Source: Siminovitchia thermophila (GTDB taxonomy: Bacteria; Bacillota; Bacilli; Bacillales; Bacillaceae_C). From it: a stretch of DNA of 64,000 bases. Below the pieces are notes generated by a model. The model had not been told where the DNA came from. It did not search any database and saw only the letters and a program-made list of their open reading frames with translations. A program made the position numbers and the translations under genes. Location of the stretch: positions 152,300-216,299 of the forward strand of contig NZ_JAFBFH010000004.1 in the NCBI RefSeq assembly GCF_016909185.1. The letters run 5' to 3'. This document shows positions 1-9,486 of this stretch, one piece after another (positions within the stretch are counted from its first letter, which is position 1; every line of letters begins with the position of its first letter).

Positions 1-1271
1 TGCCGGTGGATCGGACGCTCCATGGTGTAGAGGGTAATCCCGAAGTACGAACCGTTGTCCATCTTCATGGAGCACATGTGTCCCCGGACAGCGATGGAAA
101 TCCCGAAGCCTGGTTTTCCAGAGATTTTGCGCAAACAGGCCCTGCTTTCAAACGAAAAATATACGAGTATCCCAATTCCCAACCGGGAGCCACCTTGTGG
201 TATCATGACCATGCAATCGGTATTACAAGATTGAATGTGTATGCGGGGCTTGCCGGTTTTTATTTCATTCGTGACCCCTTTGAGAAACAGCTGAATCTTC
301 CGGACGGAAAATACGATATACCGCTGATGATTCAAGATAAAGCTTTTCATGCGGATGGCTCCCTGTTTTACCCTGAAAATTCAAATCCTCCGGCATCAGT
401 GAATCCATCCGTTCTTCCCTTTTTTGTCGGCAATACGATTACAGTGAACGGAAAGCTGTGGCCTCGTCTGAAGGTTGAGCCAAGGAAATACCGCTTGCGA
501 TTTTTAAATGCATCCAATACGATTGGGTACACATTGAGGCTGGGGGACGGACGGGAGTTTTACCAGATCGCGACGGATGGAGGATTGCTGGAAAAGCCGG
601 TTAAACTTCAGACGTTTTTGCTGGAGCCGGCTGAGCGGGCAGAGATCATTGTTGATTTTTCAAAGTTTCAAGGTAAAAAAATGATCCTGCAAAATACAAA
701 TGTTGAAGGAGATATGGGAGTGATCATGCGCTTCGATGTCACTTTGCCACTTTCTAAAAAAGATACGAGCCAGGTTCCCGAACATATGAGGCCCACACAA
801 TTTCCAGTAGAAGAGGCAGCTGATAAAATAAGGCTGCTTACATTAAGTGCCAGTACGGACAAATACAATCGACCAGTTTTCTTGCTTGATAATCGGACGT
901 GGGATGACCCGGTGACTGAGAAGCCGGTTCGCGGCAGTACAGAAGTTTGGAAGTTTATCAATCTCACAGATTTTCCGCACCCTATGCATATCCATCTTGT
1001 CTTCTTTAAAATTTTACATCGGCGGCCGTTTGATCTTGAACGTTTTCAAGAGGACGGATCGATCGTGTATACGGGACCTGAGGTGGAGCCGGAGCCGTAT
1101 GAACGGGGATGGAAAGACACGGTGAATGCCGCACCCGGTATGGTCACCAGCATTATCATGGAATTTAAGGAATTTACCGGCGACTATGTGTGGCATTGCC
1201 ATATATTAGAACATGAGGATTATGATATGATGCGGCCGATGAAGATTGTCGATGGGCCTGAAAAGTTTTAG
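1..1271 (+). CDS. cotA: Spore coat laccase CotA (multicopper oxidase), 5' end missing
   Basis: Outer spore coat multicopper oxidase that oxidises phenolics and bilirubin and gives spore pigment. The frame is open from base 3, so the gene starts before the window; 422 residues are visible against about 513 in CotA, so roughly 90 N-terminal residues are missing. All four copper-ligand clusters are present: HLHG near the visible start, WYHDH, HPMHIHLV, and C-terminal WHCHILEHEDYDMM, whose Cys and last Met are the type 1 copper ligands. Family-typical phrases such as VEPRKYRLRFLNASN and RRPFD support CotA rather than a bacterial CueO. Two further coat genes follow on the other strand. Confidence 0.95.
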   Translation, partial: PVDRTLHGVEGNPEVRTVVHLHGAHVSPDSDGNPEAWFSRDFAQTGPAFKRKIYEYPNSQPGATLWYHDHAIGITRLNVYAGLAGFYFIRDPFEKQLNLPDGKYDIPLMIQDKAFHADGSLFYPENSNPPASVNPSVLPFFVGNTITVNGKLWPRLKVEPRKYRLRFLNASNTIGYTLRLGDGREFYQIATDGGLLEKPVKLQTFLLEPAERAEIIVDFSKFQGKKMILQNTNVEGDMGVIMRFDVTLPLSKKDTSQVPEHMRPTQFPVEEAADKIRLLTLSASTDKYNRPVFLLDNRTWDDPVTEKPVRGSTEVWKFINLTDFPHPMHIHLVFFKILHRRPFDLERFQEDGSIVYTGPEVEPEPYERGWKDTVNAAPGMVTSIIMEFKEFTGDYVWHCHILEHEDYDMMRPMKIVDGPEKF

Positions 1272-1390
1272 AAAGCAAGTTTCGTTCCATCAGCCGGCGC
1301 TATTACATTCAAAGTCGGTGAGATGTTCCATAGTTCTTGTTTTCCAACTTTACCTGGATTGGGAGATCTAAAATGCGCACCCACGCTGTT

Positions 1391-1433
1391 CAAAATAAAA
1401 AAGCAGACCAAAAGGTCCGCTTTTTTATTTTGA
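1391..1433. terminator. Bidirectional terminator between cotA and coat gene
   Basis: An almost perfect inverted repeat has GACC/GGTC at the stem top, one A-C mismatch, and long A/T arms. A loop of four A and T runs on both sides allow use from both strands. It lies between two convergent genes. Confidence 0.85.
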
Positions 1434-1437
1434 AATT

Positions 1438-1791
1438 TTATTGGATGTTGCCGCTATAGGGGAATTGATTCGTATAGCCAGTGTGCTGCTGGTATGATTG
1501 CTGGATTTTTTGCTCGTTTTCAGCATCCATTGCATACCAGCCCTTTTTGAACATGAGTTCAAACAGTCTTCTTTGTGCATGCTGGGTTTCATTAAAAATA
1601 GTCAACAAATCGTCGTATAAATGTTGATGGCTCGCTTCGTGCAGAGCGACCGCATAACTTCTTGTCAAGTATTTTTCCGTGGAAAGCATGTCATTCGTAA
1701 AGTCTCTTTCATTCATTTGCGGCGTTTTCGGCACTTGTGTGGCCGGGTTCTGGATTTTACGGCCTGTCTGGTTGTTGTGGTTTGTTTGCAA
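1438..1791 (-). CDS. CotF-family spore coat protein
   Basis: Probable spore coat protein with one CotF-like four-helix domain (residues about 25-100: DFTNDMLSTEKYLTRSYAVA then the HEASHQHLYDDL helix), like B. subtilis YusN. I place the start at a TTG at 1791-1789, giving 117 residues. A strong AAGGGAG lies seven bases before it, whereas an in-frame ATG at 1809 sits upstream of that ribosome site. The C-terminus is Gln/Tyr rich, common in coat proteins. It is 19 bp downstream of a second CotF-like gene in the same direction, so the two probably form a sporulation operon. Confidence 0.8.
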   Translation of the reverse strand: MQTNHNNQTGRKIQNPATQVPKTPQMNERDFTNDMLSTEKYLTRSYAVALHEASHQHLYDDLLTIFNETQHAQRRLFELMFKKGWYAMDAENEQKIQQSYQQHTGYTNQFPYSGNIQ

Positions 1792-1810
1792 AATGATTTC
1801 TCCCTTCATC

Positions 1811-2086
1811 TTACATGAATTGGTTGTTCTGTTGTTTTTCTTGTAAATGGGTCATAAGTAATTCGTAGTGGCGTTGATGCATTTGCCCGCACTGGTCCAG
1901 TTCAGATTTTATGTCCCTATCCTGGCACTGCTGTGCAAAGAAATGGGCTTTTTTCATCGCCAGCAAGTTCCACGCCAACATATCATTGATATACGCCAAA
2001 TCTTTCGTTGTAATAACATGGGGCGGCTGCTCCATCATCGGCTGCTGATTTTGTGCTTGCTGCGGATTCATTTGTTCATTATGCAT
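1811..2086 (-). CDS. Small CotF-like spore coat protein
   Basis: 91-residue protein with a Gln/Met/Asn-rich head (residues 1-23) followed by helices containing DLAYINDMLAWNLLAMKKAH and YELLMTHLQ, the pattern of the CotF ferritin-like coat family. GAGGAGGG precedes the ATG with good spacing. It is the first gene of a two-gene unit with the CotF-like gene downstream. Role in the coat is inferred from family resemblance only; no sporulation promoter was assigned with confidence. Confidence 0.7.
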   Translation of the reverse strand: MHNEQMNPQQAQNQQPMMEQPPHVITTKDLAYINDMLAWNLLAMKKAHFFAQQCQDRDIKSELDQCGQMHQRHYELLMTHLQEKQQNNQFM

Positions 2087-2234
2087 TTATTTCCCTCCTC
2101 AATGATGTCGGGATTAGTCTTTGTGGAAAAAATTGTTTTTATACATAATGTTGAGGAGAAGCCATTTTTTAAAAGGCAAAAATGGCTGGAAAGAGTCTCT
2201 AAAAGATGAAAAATAAAAAATTTTATAGAATTGA

Positions 2235-2263
2235 TTGCTTCACATAGAAAATTTCGATATATT
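2235..2263 (+). promoter_or_regulatory. Sigma-A-type promoter of the fad operon
   Basis: TTGCTT, 17-base spacer, TATATT. The predicted start of transcription is near 2270, about 45 bases ahead of the FadR palindrome, so a bound repressor would act as a roadblock. Confidence 0.6.
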
Positions 2264-2313
2264 AATAAATAACCATACTTCATTTTCTAAAGGCATTTTT
2301 TTTAAAAGGAAAA

Positions 2314-2331
2314 TGAATGAGCATTCATTCA
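2314..2331 (+). promoter_or_regulatory. FadR operator
   Basis: TGAATGA-GCAT-TCATTCA is a perfect 18-base palindrome and matches the B. subtilis FadR (TetR family) box. FadR represses beta-oxidation genes and is released by long-chain acyl-CoA. The box lies between the promoter and the fadN start codon. Confidence 0.9.
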
Positions 2332-2355
2332 AAAAGTTGCAGAGGAGGAATTGCA

Positions 2356-4740
2356 TTGTCATTTCGCATTCGAAAAGCGGCAGTCCTTGGCTCGGGTGTT
2401 ATGGGATCCGGCATTGCCGCGCATCTTGCCAACGTGGGCATTCCAACTATCTTGTTGGACATCGTCCCGAAAGAACTGACTGCAGAAGAAAGGGAAAAAG
2501 GCCTGACACTGGAAGACAAAGCAGTACGGAACCGAAACGCGGAACAATCTTTAAAAAAGCTGTTCAAACAAAAACCGGCTCCGCTTTCCAGTAAAAAGAA
2601 CATCAAGCTTATCACCGCCGGAAACTTGGTGGATGATTTGGAAAAGCTCGCTGAAGTAGACTGGATTATTGAAGTCGTTGTCGAAAATCTTTCCGTTAAA
2701 AAGCAAGTGTTTGAACAGGTGGACCGATACAGAAAGCCGGGAACACTTGTCAGCTCCAACACTTCGGGCATCTCCGTTGAAGCAATGGCCGCAGGGAGAT
2801 CGGAGGATTTTCAAAAACATTTCATGGGAACGCATTTTTTTAACCCGCCGCGCTATTTAAAGCTGCTGGAAATCATTCCGACAGAGAAAACAGATCCGGA
2901 AGCATTGGCGTTTATGAAAACATTCAGTGAGGATGTCCTTGGCAAAGGAGTTGTCATAGCGAAGGATACACCTAACTTTATTGCCAATCGAATCGGGACG
3001 TACGGGTTGCTCGTAACGGTCAGGGAAATGTTAAAGGGAGGCTACAGCATCGGGGAAGTGGATTCGATAACCGGACCGCTCATCGGAAGGCCGAAAAGCG
3101 CCACATTCCGCACCCTTGATGTTGTCGGGCTAGATACTTTTGTCCACGTCGCCAATAATGTATATGAACAAGTTGACGGGGAAGAGAAAGAAGTATTTAA
3201 AGTCCCCGGTTTCATGATGAAAATGCTTGAAAACGGCTGGCTGGGAAGTAAATCGGGACAAGGATTTTATTTGAAAAAAGGAAAAGAGATCCTTGAACTA
3301 AATCCGGAAACATTGGATTATGGAGAGCGAAAAAAGCTAAAAACCCCTGCTTTGGAAATGGCAAAACAGGCCAAGGGAACGAAGAAAAAGTTGAAAGCGC
3401 TTATTTATTCGGATGATCGAGCAGGGAAACTGCTTTGGAACATCACTGCCCCCGTTTTGTCCATCTCAGCTGAATTGCTAGGTGAAATCGCCGATGACAT
3501 TGTGTCCATTGACCGGGCCATGAAATGGGGATTTGGCTGGGAGCTTGGGCCGTTTGAAATATGGGACGCCATTGGAGTCGAACAATCCGTCCAAAAAATG
3601 GAAGAAGACGATATCAAAGTGCCTGAGTGGGTGAAGCAAATGATCGCCCGCGGAGAGTCCCGTTTTTACAAAGAAACGGAATCAGGACGGCAATTTTACA
3701 TGGGCGGCGAGTATAAGGAAGAAACACAGAATCCGAAGGTCATAGATTTGCGGCAATTGAAAAAACAAGGAAAAGTGCTCAAGAAGAACACTGGCGCGAG
3801 TTTCATAGATATCGGAGATGGAGTAGCCTTGCTGGAATTCCACTCTCCCAATAACGCGATCGGCTTCGATATTATTCAAATGATCAATCATGCCATCGAA
3901 GAAACGGAGAAGAACTTTAAAGGACTTGTCATTGGCAATCAAGGAAAAAATTTCTGTGTCGGCGCCAACTTAGCGATGATATTGATGGCTGCCCAGGATG
4001 ACGATATTTTTGAAGTGGATCTCGTTATCCGCCAATTCCAGCAGGCGATGATGAACATTAAATACAGTGAGAAGCCCGTTGTGGCAGCCCCATTTGGGAT
4101 GACGCTGGGCGGAGGCACGGAAGTATGCCTGCCAGCTGCGCGTATACAGGCATCTTTGGAAACATATATGGGTCTTGTTGAAACAGGTGTTGGCCTGATT
4201 CCGGGCGGAGGCGGAAATAAAGAGCTGTATATAAGAACGTTAAAACATTTTCCGGAAGGCATAGAGTTCGATTTGCAGAAAGTGGCAAACAAAGTGTTTG
4301 AAACGATCGCTATGGCGAAAGTATCGACATCCGCAGAAGAAGCAGCAGAAAACTTCTTTTTAAGTAAGGACGACGGGATCTCCGTCAATGGCGATCATTT
4401 GATCCATGATGCGAAACAGGTCGTTCTTGACCTCCACGAAAAAGGATACAAGCCGCCTGTTCGAGAGAAGGTTCCGGTTACGGGCGAAACAGGCTATGCG
4501 ACACTGTTGCTTGGCGCGGAAGCGATGCGTCTTTCAGGGTATTTAACGGAGCATGATATGAAAATAGCGAAAAAGCTGGCATACGTCATTGCTGGGGGAA
4601 AAGTGCCTTATGGAACTGAAGTGGATGAGCAATATTTGCTTGACCTGGAAAGAGAGGCATTCATCAGTCTCGTGGCAAACCCGAAATCACAACAGCGCAT
4701 GCAGCATATGCTCGTTAAGGGAAAACCGTTAAGAAACTAA
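2356..4740 (+). CDS. fadN: 3-hydroxyacyl-CoA dehydrogenase / enoyl-CoA hydratase FadN
   Basis: Bifunctional beta-oxidation enzyme of 794 residues, same size as B. subtilis FadN (YusL). The N-terminal half is the NAD-dependent 3-hydroxyacyl-CoA dehydrogenase (GSGVMGSG at 12-19; NTSGISVEAM, FMGTHFFNPPRY). The C-terminal half is a crotonase domain (GNQGKNFCVGANLAM, PFGMTLGGGTE, GVGLIPGGGG). I start it at TTG 2356, eight bases after AGAGGAGG; an upstream in-frame ATG at 2317 lies inside the FadR operator and lacks a ribosome site. It is the first gene of fadN-fadA-fadE and is controlled by FadR. Confidence 0.96.
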   Translation: MSFRIRKAAVLGSGVMGSGIAAHLANVGIPTILLDIVPKELTAEEREKGLTLEDKAVRNRNAEQSLKKLFKQKPAPLSSKKNIKLITAGNLVDDLEKLAEVDWIIEVVVENLSVKKQVFEQVDRYRKPGTLVSSNTSGISVEAMAAGRSEDFQKHFMGTHFFNPPRYLKLLEIIPTEKTDPEALAFMKTFSEDVLGKGVVIAKDTPNFIANRIGTYGLLVTVREMLKGGYSIGEVDSITGPLIGRPKSATFRTLDVVGLDTFVHVANNVYEQVDGEEKEVFKVPGFMMKMLENGWLGSKSGQGFYLKKGKEILELNPETLDYGERKKLKTPALEMAKQAKGTKKKLKALIYSDDRAGKLLWNITAPVLSISAELLGEIADDIVSIDRAMKWGFGWELGPFEIWDAIGVEQSVQKMEEDDIKVPEWVKQMIARGESRFYKETESGRQFYMGGEYKEETQNPKVIDLRQLKKQGKVLKKNTGASFIDIGDGVALLEFHSPNNAIGFDIIQMINHAIEETEKNFKGLVIGNQGKNFCVGANLAMILMAAQDDDIFEVDLVIRQFQQAMMNIKYSEKPVVAAPFGMTLGGGTEVCLPAARIQASLETYMGLVETGVGLIPGGGGNKELYIRTLKHFPEGIEFDLQKVANKVFETIAMAKVSTSAEEAAENFFLSKDDGISVNGDHLIHDAKQVVLDLHEKGYKPPVREKVPVTGETGYATLLLGAEAMRLSGYLTEHDMKIAKKLAYVIAGGKVPYGTEVDEQYLLDLEREAFISLVANPKSQQRMQHMLVKGKPLRN

Positions 4741-4776
4741 TTATAGATAGATTGATAGAAAGCGAGGAGGAACATC

Positions 4777-5955
4777 ATGCGTGAAGCGGTCATCGTAGCC
4801 GGTGCGAGGACACCGGTGGGAAAAGCGAAAAAGGGGACACTTGCCCATGTGCGTCCGGATGATCTAGGGGCGCTCGTGGTCAAAGAAACGCTAAAGCGTG
4901 CGGGCAATTATGACGGAAATATTGATGATGTCATTTTTGGGTGTGCGATTCCGGAAGCGGAGCAAGGATTGAACATGGCCAGAAACATTAGTGGACTGGC
5001 GGGCTTGCCGGACGATGTTCCGGCCATTACGATCAATCGGTTTTGCTCATCAGGCTTGCAGTCAATCGCTTATGCGGCGGAAAGAATCATGCTTGGGGCA
5101 TCCGATACGATCATTGCCGGCGGCGCGGAGTCGATGAGCCTCGTACCGATGACGGGGCATATTGTCCGTCTAAATGCCAAGCTTGTCGAATCAGCTCCAG
5201 AATACTATATGAGCATGGGCCATACGGCGGAGGAGGTTGCCAAACAATTTGGCGTAACCCGGGAAGACCAGGATGCATTTGCCGTCAGAAGCCATCAAAA
5301 AGCAGCGAAGGCCATTTCTGAAGGGAAATTCGATGAGGAGATCGTTCCGGTTGATGTGGCAGTTAGAACTGTTGGTCCCGATTTTAAACTCAAGGAAAAA
5401 CAAGTCCAGTTTACAAAGGATGAGGGTGTGCGTCCTGATACCAACATGGAGGCACTCGGAAAACTGCGGCCGGCATTTTCAGTCAACGGCTCGGTGACAG
5501 CGGGCAACTCATCGCAAACAAGCGATGGGGCGGCAGCTGTTATGGTCATGGAGCGTACAAAGGCCGACTCCCTTGGACTTACCCCCTTGGTAAAATTCCG
5601 TTCTTTTGCTGTGGCGGGTGTTCCACCGCAAATTATGGGAGTAGGGCCTGTAAAAGCCATACCGAAAGCACTCGAATTGGCAGGCTTGGAATTATCCGAC
5701 ATTGGTTTGTTTGAATTGAATGAAGCATTTGCGTCACAGGCAATTCAGGTGGTAAGGGAGTTAGGGATTAATGAAGAAATCGTAAATGTCAACGGCGGTG
5801 CCATTGCGCTTGGGCATCCGTTGGGATGTACGGGCACAAAACTCACTTTGAGCCTTGCCCATGAAATGAAAAGAAGAAATGTTGAATTTGGCGTTGTGAC
5901 GATGTGTATTGGCGGAGGAATGGGCGCCGCGGGAGTATTTGAATTACTATCCTAA
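4777..5955 (+). CDS. fadA: Acetyl-CoA acyltransferase (3-ketoacyl-CoA thiolase) FadA
   Basis: Thiolase that splits 3-ketoacyl-CoA into acetyl-CoA and a shortened acyl-CoA, the last step of beta-oxidation. 392 residues. The nucleophilic Cys90 lies in NRFCSSGLQS. The C-terminal catalytic motifs are GGAIALGHPLGCTG (His) and MCIGGGMGAAG (Cys). GCGAGGAGG precedes the ATG. It lies 36 bp after fadN and 17 bp before fadE in one operon. Corresponds to B. subtilis YusK. Confidence 0.96.
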   Translation: MREAVIVAGARTPVGKAKKGTLAHVRPDDLGALVVKETLKRAGNYDGNIDDVIFGCAIPEAEQGLNMARNISGLAGLPDDVPAITINRFCSSGLQSIAYAAERIMLGASDTIIAGGAESMSLVPMTGHIVRLNAKLVESAPEYYMSMGHTAEEVAKQFGVTREDQDAFAVRSHQKAAKAISEGKFDEEIVPVDVAVRTVGPDFKLKEKQVQFTKDEGVRPDTNMEALGKLRPAFSVNGSVTAGNSSQTSDGAAAVMVMERTKADSLGLTPLVKFRSFAVAGVPPQIMGVGPVKAIPKALELAGLELSDIGLFELNEAFASQAIQVVRELGINEEIVNVNGGAIALGHPLGCTGTKLTLSLAHEMKRRNVEFGVVTMCIGGGMGAAGVFELLS

Positions 5956-5972
5956 AAAGGGAGGTTACTATT

Positions 5973-7757
5973 ATGGAAAAAGAAACAAAAGATTTGGTAA
6001 AAGGCGGGGCATTTTTAATAGAAGATATTTCTCCGGATCAAGTGTTCACACCAGAGGAATATACGGAAGAACAAAAAATGATTGCGAAAACGACGGATGA
6101 CTATGTCACGAATGAAGTCATGCCAAACATGGAGCATCTTGAAAACCACGAGTTTGACCGCTCAGTCAAATTATTAAAACAAGCAGGAGATCTTGGCTTG
6201 CTCGGAGCGGACGTACCGGAAGAATATGGCGGACTGGCGCTTGATAAAATCAGTTCTGCACTCATTGCGGAAAAAATGTCAAAAGCAGGCGGCTTTTCGA
6301 TTTCTCACGGGGCGCATGTTGGCATCGGTTCCTTGCCGATCGTATTGTTTGGAAATGAGGAGCAAAAGCGAAAATACTTGCCCGCTTTAGCCACGGGCGA
6401 GCTGTTGGCGGCTTACGCCCTGACAGAACCAGGCTCGGGATCAGACGCGCTGGGAGCCAAAACAACGGCCAAACTGAATGACGCCGGGACTCACTATGTT
6501 TTGAATGGTGAAAAACAATGGATCACAAACGCGGCATTTGCCGATGTGTTTATCGTGTATGCCAAAGTGGATGGCGAGCATTTTACAGCATTTATCGTTG
6601 AGCGCCAATTTCCTGGTGTCTCAACGGGGGCCGAAGAAAAGAAAATGGGCATCAAAAGTTCCTCCACTAGGACACTTATTTTGGATGACGCCCACGTTCC
6701 TGTCGAAAATGTTCTTGGTGAAATCGGCAAAGGCCATAAAATTGCGTTCAATATTTTAAATATAGGCCGTTACAAGCTTGGTGTCGGCGCAGTTGGCGCA
6801 TCAAAACTGGCATTGGAAATGACGCTGAAATATGCGAATGAACGCAAGCAATTTAAGACGCCGATTTCCCAGTTTAATTTGACGAAGGAAAAATTCGGAA
6901 CGCTTGGAGCGGAAATTTATGCTTGTGAAAGCTCAGTCTACCGTACAGTTGGCCTGTTTGAAGAGCGGATGAGCAGGTTGACGGAAGAAGAGATCAACGA
7001 CGGAGCGGAAGTGGCGAAGTCGATCGCTGAGTATGCCATAGAATGCTCACTGAATAAAGTGTTCGCAACTGAAGTTCTCGATCATGTTGTCGACGAAGGT
7101 GTGCAAATTCACGGCGGCTATGGTTACATGCAGGAATACGAGATTGAAAGAGCTTATCGGGATTCGAGAATAAACCGCATCTTTGAGGGAACAAATGAAA
7201 TTAACCGCCTGCTGGTGCCTGGCACTTATATAAGAAAGGCATTTAAAGGGGAACTGCCGCTTCTTGCCAAAGCTCAGAGTCTGCAAGAAGAACTAATGAT
7301 GCTCATGCCGGATGAGCCGGGTGATGAGCCACTTGCCAAAGAAAAACATTTGGTAAGGGGTGCTAAAAAGGCGGCTTTAATGATCGCCGGCCTTGGCGTA
7401 CAGAAATATGGTCAGCAATTGGAAAAAGAACAGGAAATATTGGCGAAGCTTGCAGATATCGTTTCTTTTGCCTATGCAATGGAATCGTCTGTACTTCGGA
7501 CGGAAAAAGCGATTGACCGTGATGGTCTCGAAAAAAATAAGCAGAAGCATTTGTATACGGAAATCTTTTGCCAGGATTACATCGTTAAGGTGGAACACTT
7601 GGCAAGAGAGTGCCTGGCCGCTCTTGAGCAAGGGGATTCGTTCCGCATGATGAACTCTGCTCTCCGCAAGCTGATCCGTCACAACCCGATTAATGTAATC
7701 GCCAAAAAACGCGAAGCGGCCGATGAATTGATCGCGGCGGAACGTTTTATCGTGTAA
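5973..7757 (+). CDS. fadE: Acyl-CoA dehydrogenase FadE
   Basis: FAD-dependent acyl-CoA dehydrogenase, first oxidation of beta-oxidation; 594 residues, the same length as B. subtilis FadE (YusJ). Acyl-CoA dehydrogenase motifs are clear: AYALTEPGSGSDA, the middle domain around GEKQWITNA, and the C-terminal FEGTNEINR that carries the family's conserved Glu region. A roughly 150-residue C-terminal extension is typical of this subfamily. GGGAGG precedes the ATG, and a terminator follows 14 bp after the stop, ending the operon. Confidence 0.95.
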   Translation: MEKETKDLVKGGAFLIEDISPDQVFTPEEYTEEQKMIAKTTDDYVTNEVMPNMEHLENHEFDRSVKLLKQAGDLGLLGADVPEEYGGLALDKISSALIAEKMSKAGGFSISHGAHVGIGSLPIVLFGNEEQKRKYLPALATGELLAAYALTEPGSGSDALGAKTTAKLNDAGTHYVLNGEKQWITNAAFADVFIVYAKVDGEHFTAFIVERQFPGVSTGAEEKKMGIKSSSTRTLILDDAHVPVENVLGEIGKGHKIAFNILNIGRYKLGVGAVGASKLALEMTLKYANERKQFKTPISQFNLTKEKFGTLGAEIYACESSVYRTVGLFEERMSRLTEEEINDGAEVAKSIAEYAIECSLNKVFATEVLDHVVDEGVQIHGGYGYMQEYEIERAYRDSRINRIFEGTNEINRLLVPGTYIRKAFKGELPLLAKAQSLQEELMMLMPDEPGDEPLAKEKHLVRGAKKAALMIAGLGVQKYGQQLEKEQEILAKLADIVSFAYAMESSVLRTEKAIDRDGLEKNKQKHLYTEIFCQDYIVKVEHLARECLAALEQGDSFRMMNSALRKLIRHNPINVIAKKREAADELIAAERFIV

Positions 7758-7770
7758 CCATTTTTTCAAG

Positions 7771-7813
7771 CCATCGTGAAGCAGTCATTTGCCTGCGCAC
7801 GATGGTTTGTTTT
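7771..7813 (+). terminator. Terminator of the fad operon
   Basis: CCATCGTG pairs with CACGATGG across a 19-base loop, followed by TTTGTTTTA. Confidence 0.85.
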
Positions 7814-7908
7814 ATATTTATGGTATATTTTATTTTTTTAAAAAAAGGTTTTTTGAAAAAATTGGCGAATCTATTTGTCGTATGCATGAAGAAAAGGAAG
7901 GTGATTCA

Positions 7909-8268
7909 ATGCCACTTACGATGTATTCCTATCCAAAATGCGGAACTTGCCGAAAGGCGAAAAAATGGATGGAAGAAAATCAACTTGAGTTCGAGGAAAT
8001 ACACATCGTTGACAGTCCTCCGTCAAAGGAGGAGTTGAAAAGCCTGCATGAAAAAAGCGGCTTGAATGTAAAAAAGTTTTTTAACACGAGCGGAAAAAAG
8101 TATCGTGAGCTCGGATTAAAAGACAAAGTAAAAAGCGCTTCCGACGAAGAGCTCTTTGACCTATTAGCGTCAGATGGAATGTTGATCAAGCGCCCGATTG
8201 TAACGGATGGAAGCAAAGTCACTGTTGGATTCAAGGAAGAAGAATATGAAGAAACATGGCTGAAATAA
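7909..8268 (+). CDS. yusI: ArsC/Spx-family protein YusI
   Basis: 119-residue member of the ArsC/Spx/MgsR thioredoxin-fold family. CGTC (residues 10-13, in YPKCGTCRKA) is the redox pair as in Spx. KRPIV is the family's conserved Arg-Pro turn. GAAGGTG precedes the ATG at 7909; a longer open frame upstream has no ribosome site. B. subtilis YusI sits at the same place between fadE and gcvH; its function is unknown and need not be arsenate reduction. Confidence 0.85.
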   Translation: MPLTMYSYPKCGTCRKAKKWMEENQLEFEEIHIVDSPPSKEELKSLHEKSGLNVKKFFNTSGKKYRELGLKDKVKSASDEELFDLLASDGMLIKRPIVTDGSKVTVGFKEEEYEETWLK

Positions 8269-8339
8269 GCATGTTTTCTTGCTTTACACGTTTTCTTTTT
8301 GTACATTTAAATCAGTAAAGTGAAGATGGAGGGATTTGG

Positions 8340-8723
8340 ATGAATACACCAGCTGAGCTAAGATATTCTGAAGAGCATGAATGGGTAAAAGAAGAAGGGG
8401 AGAAGGTGAGAATCGGGATTACCGATTTTGCCCAATCCGAACTTGGGGACATTGTTTTCGTTGAACTTCCTGAAGTGGGTGACGACATTACAGCGGACGA
8501 GCCTTTCGGAAGCGTTGAATCCGTGAAAACAGTATCTGAATTATATGCTCCGGTCAGCGGCAAGGTTGTTGAGGTAAACGAAGAACTGGAAGACAATCCG
8601 GAATTTGTAAACGAATCTCCTTATGAAAAAGCCTGGATGATCGTTGTGGAACTGTCTGACCGCAACGAGTTAGAAAATTTAATGTCTGCTGAAGATTACG
8701 AAAAAATGACAAGCGAAGGATAA
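8340..8723 (+). CDS. gcvH: Glycine cleavage system H protein
   Basis: 127-residue lipoyl carrier protein. Lys63 in ESVKTVSE is the lipoylation site. In Bacillus GcvH carries the methylamine intermediate of glycine cleavage and is also the obligatory octanoyl acceptor from LipM before LipL transfers it to the E2 enzymes. GGAGGG precedes the ATG. It stands alone, without gcvT/gcvP, as in B. subtilis. Confidence 0.97.
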   Translation: MNTPAELRYSEEHEWVKEEGEKVRIGITDFAQSELGDIVFVELPEVGDDITADEPFGSVESVKTVSELYAPVSGKVVEVNEELEDNPEFVNESPYEKAWMIVVELSDRNELENLMSAEDYEKMTSEG

Positions 8724-8731
8724 ATACAAAG

Positions 8732-8760
8732 CGCCTTGGACGAGTGCCAAGGTGTTTTTT
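8732..8760 (+). terminator. Terminator after gcvH
   Basis: CGCCTTGG pairs with CCAAGGTG (one G-T pair), then a run of six T. Confidence 0.8.
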
Positions 8761-8842
8761 AAAAGGTCGGAAAAATACCTGTTTTATAATGCGTTCGAAC
8801 ATGAACATCTGAAATAATCTCGCTTTGCCCGACTTCGCCGTA

Positions 8843-9050
8843 CAGGACTTCCCAGTGCGTTCGACTTGACAGTAAGTTGCCGCCTGATCCAGATGCGGTT
8901 CAGGACTTCCCAGTGCGAGCGAACCGGCAGTAATTCGTCGCCTGATCCAGTTGCCGGATAAGGCCCCCAGTTCGTTCGACTCGACAGTAAGTCACCGCCC
9001 GAGCCAGTTGCGGTTCAGGGCGCCCCAGTGCTGGTGAATGTCCAGGGCGC
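8843..9050. repeat. Intergenic tandem array, 58-bp unit
   Basis: About 3.5 copies of a 58-bp unit begin near 8843, 8901, 8959 and 9016. The first two share the phrase CAGGACTTCCCAGTGCG exactly; later copies are more diverged (CAGTAAGT, GCCAGTTGCGG recur). No coding frame runs through it. One of seven such arrays in the window. Confidence 0.85.
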
Positions 9051-9486
9051 AAATAAGGCTTTTCAGCATATGATCTTATAAGGAAACAGTGCAAGCTCAA
9101 GCTTCGAAGATATCGGTCTTTGAATGATGATATATGCAGGACACCTTAGTGTTGCCTCGCCTTTAAACAAGAACTTTTGCGCCGCTATCATCTCATGGAA
9201 GAAATGAGCAAGTCTGGCAAGAAGCCAGTTACTTGATGGGCAGGCTTCATGTTGAACTTCTACAGTACTGCTTTATTCAGGAAGAAATAGCTGCTCGAGC
9301 TTTATCGAAGGTGTTTCCCGTGAGGCAGCAACATTGGCAGCTTTCTGCGGGACGCCCAAAATCGGTTTGCCTCTGGTCTATGCGTCAAAAAGCAAGGCGC
9401 TTGCGTTTTTCTTGCCTCCTTCTATGGCGCTAAGACAGCCGCGACTTTTGGCAACTATGGTTTTTCGTGAAAGCGAGGTTAGCAAC
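9051..9486. other. Spacer without a recognisable gene
   Basis: Between the 58-bp array and yusF. Two short open frames occur (9233-9433, and the upstream extension of yusF), but neither has a ribosome site or a recognisable protein. B. subtilis has yusG here; I see no remnant of it. Confidence 0.5.

Noticed and set aside
3405..4388. Minus-strand frames of 70-149 codons inside fadN
   Set aside because: Shadows of a well-supported coding gene on the plus strand; no ribosome sites.
9334..9486. N-terminal extension of the Toprim protein YusF
   Set aside because: No ribosome site upstream and no Toprim homology; GAGGT before GTG 9487 sets the start.
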